Shown here piece after piece: positions 61,062 to 64,000 of a stretch of 64,000 nucleotides of DNA. The notes beneath the pieces are model-generated. The model had not been told where the DNA came from and searched no databases. It saw nothing but the letters and a program-made list of their open reading frames with translations. The DNA is from JABGQS01 sp963674545. Lineage in GTDB: Bacteria; Bacillota; Clostridia; Christensenellales; SZUA-584. Numbering within the stretch: position 1 is the stretch's first letter; each line of letters begins with the position of its first letter. The stretch is taken from the NCBI GenBank assembly GCA_963674545.2, contig CAXXFB010000001.1:1364001-1428000 (forward strand), in the 5' to 3' direction. Both the position numbers and the translations under genes were made by a program.

Positions 61062-62066
61062 TCAGTTTCTATAGAATTCGTCATAATTATCTTTATCTAC
61101 TATGATTACTCCGGTGTCGATATATGCCGGTACCCCGGTCACATTTGAATTTTCGTTATCTGCTACTATTTCTATAGGTTTGTTTACGTAATCGTATAAT
61201 ATCTTCATTGCATAATAAGGCATAAGAGCAGTCTGCTGAACAAGCGTTGCAGAAATAACTCCCTCTTCTATTTTATCAAGTACATATTTGTTTCTGTCCA
61301 TCGAGATGATCTTTATTTCACCGACCTTGCCCTGTTCCTCTACGGCTACTGCAGCGCCTATACCGCCGAAATAGTCGGTACACACTATTGCATCAAGCCC
61401 GGGGTTGTTCTGTATCAACGCTACGGCAGCATCGTGGGCATCGTCCGGCGTCGCTTTTGTATCTCCTATATCAACTATCTGCATCCCTGGATATTGGTCT
61501 ATGACTGAAGCATATCCTTTTGTTCGGTCTACATGCAGGTCTACGTCCGGCTCTGTAAGTACGGCTATCTGTCCTGAATAATTTAGAAGCTCTGCTATTA
61601 GTTTTCCTCCGGTCACGCCCGCCTCAATATTATTCGTGCCGACAAACGCTATTCTCCGGCTGTTTTTTACATCACCGTCAACAGTAACGGTGGGCACCCC
61701 TGCTTCAGCCGCCTGGTCGATAAGATAAGCAAAAGAATCATCTGCCCCGAAGAGTATTATACCGTCAACTTTTTCAGCTATTGCACTTTGGAAACACTCT
61801 TCCATCTCTTCTATGTCGTTGTCCGCCGGTCCCATATATGTTGCAATTACGTCCAGCTCTTCGCCCGCAATAACAAACCCACGCTTATGGTCGGTAAAAT
61901 AGTCATAAGACGCCATTGGATATATGCCAACGAATTTAAGCTTCTGTTCCGACTCATCCTGCGTCGTTATTATTTCCTGCGTTTCAGGTTCTTCTATCGT
62001 GCTGCATGCCCCAAGTAATATTAAAACAGACAGTAACAAAACTATATATTTGTATGCGTATTTCAT
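61062..62066 (-). CDS. Sugar-binding lipoprotein associated with the YesM/YesN system
   Basis: 334 residues. Lipoprotein signal MKYAYKYIVLLLSVLILLGAC (Cys21) and a Glu/Thr-rich linker, then a Peripla_BP_4 fold. It shares long segments with the transporter's binding protein at 56442-57437: DYFTDHKRGFVIAGEE, GADDSFAYLIDQAAEAGVPTVTVDGD, FVGTNNIEAGVTGGKL, CTDYFGGIGAAVAVEEQGKVGEIKIISMDRNKYVLDKIEEGV. First gene of the kinase-regulator operon, so most likely the ligand-presenting partner of the YesM-like kinase. No transporter gene follows it directly. Confidence 0.94.
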   Translation of the reverse strand: MKYAYKYIVLLLSVLILLGACSTIEEPETQEIITTQDESEQKLKFVGIYPMASYDYFTDHKRGFVIAGEELDVIATYMGPADNDIEEMEECFQSAIAEKVDGIILFGADDSFAYLIDQAAEAGVPTVTVDGDVKNSRRIAFVGTNNIEAGVTGGKLIAELLNYSGQIAVLTEPDVDLHVDRTKGYASVIDQYPGMQIVDIGDTKATPDDAHDAAVALIQNNPGLDAIVCTDYFGGIGAAVAVEEQGKVGEIKIISMDRNKYVLDKIEEGVISATLVQQTALMPYYAMKILYDYVNKPIEIVADNENSNVTGVPAYIDTGVIIVDKDNYDEFYRN

Positions 62067-62380
62067 AGATTTCCCTAACTTTTTTAAATGTATTTTTATT
62101 ATAATGCTTTTTTTACGCTGTATATATGTTTAATTTCTACGTAAAGTATAACCAATTTTGTAGTGTATGTATTGATTTGAAGTATCGTTTTAAAAGCAAT
62201 TATAGCACGATGGACCCCATTTTGAAAGATTGATGATATTAACACTTGTTTTCTTTTAAAGACATTTTAATTGATTTCACTGATATGACATGCTAATTTA
62301 TCATTTGGTCAAAGACATATCATCTTGATTTTTATTGCTTTGAACAAATCTGTAAATTATATGGTATGGAATCTCTTAAA
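62067..62380. other. Intergenic region of about 310 bp, AT-rich, no gene seen
   Basis: Contains the upstream region of the lipoprotein gene, with a -10-like ATTATA (minus TATAAT at 62098-62103) but no good -35. I see no open frame of substance on either strand and no clear palindromic operator. Confidence 0.6.
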
Positions 62381-62382
62381 TA

Positions 62383-62429
62383 CAAAAGGCACAAAGCAGC
62401 GCTGATGAGTTTGCTCTTTGTACCTTTTG
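62383..62429 (-). terminator. Terminator after the aldo/keto reductase gene
   Basis: Minus strand AAAGGTACAAAG ... CTTTGTGCCTTT (about 11 bp, one mismatch) followed by TGTATTT; about 20 bp past the stop at 62451. Confidence 0.8.
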
Positions 62430-62450
62430 AATTTAATTTCGTTCAGTATT

Positions 62451-63437
62451 CTAGTCAACTATTTCAAAAGCATCTGCTTTTTTAAAATACATAGTATCCC
62501 AGTCTGCAACCGCTTCATATATTTGCTGAGTGATGCTCCTCATTTTTTCGATATCACTCTGACACAGCTCAAATTCGACTGCTTTTAGGTTTTCTTCCAG
62601 CTGTTTTGGCGTCCTTGCTCCGACAATAGCTGTTGATATACCATTCTGGCTAAAAACCCAGTTGATTGCCGCCTGCGCCATCGTCATTGCGTTGTCCTTT
62701 GCAATTGCTGTCAGTTTGTCAACAGCGTCAAGGCACTTCTCATAAAGTTCACCAGAGAATACAGCAACCATATCCTTTCTTATATCTCCGTCTTCAAATC
62801 CGCTACCGCTTCTCTTATATTTACCGGACAACAGCCCCATAGCCATAGAGCTGTAAGTCATGACTCCTATCCCTTTTTCTATGCAATAAGGCAGCAATTC
62901 CTTCTCAATGTTTCTCCATAAAAGACTGTATGCAGGCTGAAACACGTTTACTTTTCCTGCCGTTCTTGCAATATCAAGATGTTTTACAGTGAAATTTGAT
63001 ACGCCTATGTATTTTATAAGGCCCTTATCCCTCAGCTTTTCTAATGCTTCCATATTGGAAGCGACTGAAATACCCGGCTTCGGCCAATGTATATAGTAAA
63101 TATCAATATAATCCGTATCCAGCCTCTTAAGACTCTCTTCAATTGTTTTGCGTGCCGTATCGGGAGTAAGAATATCGGCATTTGCCTTGCTGGCAATAGC
63201 GACTTTATCTCTTATCCCCTTGACTGCCTTCCCTACGACTTCTTCGGAATGCCCGCCGCCATAGCCCATTGCTGTGTCGATAACATTTATCCCTGCATCT
63301 ACGGCTTCTTTTATGGTATCGATGTAACGTTTGTCATCGTGGTCAGATCCCCACCATGTTCCGCCGCCCATCACCCATGTTCCAAGGGTTATGACCGAAG
63401 CGTCAATATCCGTTCCTATCATTTTTCTGTATTTCAT
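62451..63437 (-). CDS. Aldo/keto reductase
   Basis: 328 residues. Full AKR tetrad: Asp and Tyr in NVIDTAMGYGGGHSEEVVG, Lys in AIASKANAD, His in IYYIHWPKPG. GGTWWGSDHDDKRYIDTI at the N-terminus resembles the YhdN/general stress protein 69-type. No ferredoxin extension, unlike the AKR at 30521-31747. It lies after the sensor operon with its own terminator. Sugar or aldehyde reductase; substrate unknown. Confidence 0.93.
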   Translation of the reverse strand: MKYRKMIGTDIDASVITLGTWVMGGGTWWGSDHDDKRYIDTIKEAVDAGINVIDTAMGYGGGHSEEVVGKAVKGIRDKVAIASKANADILTPDTARKTIEESLKRLDTDYIDIYYIHWPKPGISVASNMEALEKLRDKGLIKYIGVSNFTVKHLDIARTAGKVNVFQPAYSLLWRNIEKELLPYCIEKGIGVMTYSSMAMGLLSGKYKRSGSGFEDGDIRKDMVAVFSGELYEKCLDAVDKLTAIAKDNAMTMAQAAINWVFSQNGISTAIVGARTPKQLEENLKAVEFELCQSDIEKMRSITQQIYEAVADWDTMYFKKADAFEIVD

Positions 63438-63515
63438 AATATACCTCCAATAGTGTTGTGCGCACTCATCATAAAAGCCCTGCAGTTACTGCTCCGCGAT
63501 AGTCCAAGATATCTG

Positions 63516-63998
63516 TTATCTTAATATTGTTCTGAGTTCTCTATATCCTTCGAAAGCATAAAGTGCATCTTTTTCGCTTAGCTGAGCAGCGTCCTTTATC
63601 TCTGTTAGATATACGATATGGTCACCTGCATCCATAGTATCTGACAGCTCCAGCGCCCATGCAATACGGCTTTCTTCTACTGCAGGCACACTAAATCCAT
63701 CTATGCTCACGGTATTGATACCAAACTCTTCAAATTTGTCAGTATCTCTGCCCGAGCACCTGCAGCACTGTAAGGCTTCCTGCTTAATATCCTCTGTGAT
63801 AAGACAAAGCGTAGCTTTCTTTGTTTTTTCAAGCACAGAACCGGAATAGCCTTTCTTGGAAAGGCAAAGAAGCATCATCGGGGGCTTTAAAGACGCAAAG
63901 CAAAACCATGAAACACCCATAACATTTAATCCCGAATCGTCGTCTTGTGTTACAAGCAGACCGAATAAATGCGGTGAGCTGAGTTTGACTGTATTCAT
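63516..63998 (-). CDS. Flavin reductase-like protein (FMN-binding split barrel)
   Basis: 160 residues from ATG 63998, whose upstream region lies off the window. Landmarks MNTVKLSSPHLFGLLVTQDDDSGLNVMGVSWFCFASLKPPMMLLCLSKKGYSGSVL are typical of the flavin reductase/FMN-binding domain family; the later part includes GRDTDKFEEFGI. Two cysteines in a CCRCSG stretch. Probably binds FMN and reduces a flavin or aromatic/oxo compound. Confidence 0.88.
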   Translation of the reverse strand: MNTVKLSSPHLFGLLVTQDDDSGLNVMGVSWFCFASLKPPMMLLCLSKKGYSGSVLEKTKKATLCLITEDIKQEALQCCRCSGRDTDKFEEFGINTVSIDGFSVPAVEESRIAWALELSDTMDAGDHIVYLTEIKDAAQLSEKDALYAFEGYRELRTILR

Positions 63999-64000
63999 TA

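Noticed and set aside
1..64000. CRISPR arrays, insertion sequences, prophage or integrase genes, tRNA or rRNA genes
   Set aside because: None seen. I looked for regularly spaced repeats, transposase or integrase proteins and conserved RNA motifs on both strands and found none. A short tRNA could be missed by eye.

Overview
The window reads as chromosomal DNA of an anaerobic Firmicute of the class Clostridia. The signs are low-to-moderate GC, strong AGGAGG ribosome binding sites, TTG and GTG starts, sigma-A type promoters, a CIRCE heat-shock operator, YesM/YesN-type sensing, lipoproteins with LAAC/SGC lipoboxes, and many clostridial-style sugar gene sets. I cannot name the genus. Almost all genes lie on the minus strand; only eight are on the plus strand. 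I found no rRNA, tRNA, CRISPR array, insertion sequence or phage gene.

Layout: (1) 1-2.4 kb: the N-terminal part of HtpG behind a perfect CIRCE element, and a CDF metal exporter. (2) 2.5-12.7 kb: a sugar module with a DeoR regulator, a Gfo/Idh/MocA oxidoreductase, a class III aminotransferase, two tiny Cys-rich paralogs, two FGGY kinases, a PfkB kinase and a DhnA/LsrF-type aldolase. (3) 12.8-16.9 kb: two tandem glucosamine-6-phosphate-isomerase-like genes and an M20 peptidase, all broken by single-base indels, with a divergent-in-function GntR regulator upstream whose promoter shares a sequence with the M20 promoter. (4) 17.1-23.3 kb: pyrimidine-nucleoside phosphorylase, a DUF4353/DUF4956/VTC-domain trio, an MntR-like regulator and a lipoprotein. 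(5) 23.3-27.9 kb: FkbH-like HAD protein, acyl carrier protein, MBOAT and an SGNH-like membrane protein. This is a Dlt-like arrangement that may put a glycerate-derived acyl group on a surface polymer. (6) 28.1-34.0 kb: an HExxH lipoprotein interrupted by TAG, an L,D-transpeptidase, an aldo/keto reductase-ferredoxin protein, GNAT, 2'-5' RNA ligase-like and YbjQ-like genes.

(7) 34.0-50.9 kb: a probable 15-gene sugar catabolic run (SDR, alcohol dehydrogenase, ABC importer, LRR lipoprotein, UlaG-like hydrolase, split transketolase, cupin, SDR, split TPP-dependent E1, mutarotase-like protein). It is preceded by a LacI regulator and a URO-D family gene. Four near-identical LacI-type operators sit in front of the SDR, lacI and the URO-D gene (two there), which defines a local regulon. 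(8) 51.1-62.1 kb: a second sugar ABC importer with SDR, SMP-30 lactonase-like and alcohol dehydrogenase genes. Next to it is a three-gene sensing unit: a second copy of the binding protein, a YesM-like kinase and a YesN-like regulator. (9) 62.4-64 kb: an aldo/keto reductase and a flavin reductase-like gene.

The whole segment therefore looks like an accessory carbohydrate island with several envelope-modification operons embedded. The most promising undescribed systems are the FkbH-ACP-MBOAT-SGNH operon and the LacI-controlled pathway with both a split transketolase and an E2-less split E1. All functions are inferred from reading sequences by eye; no searches were run.
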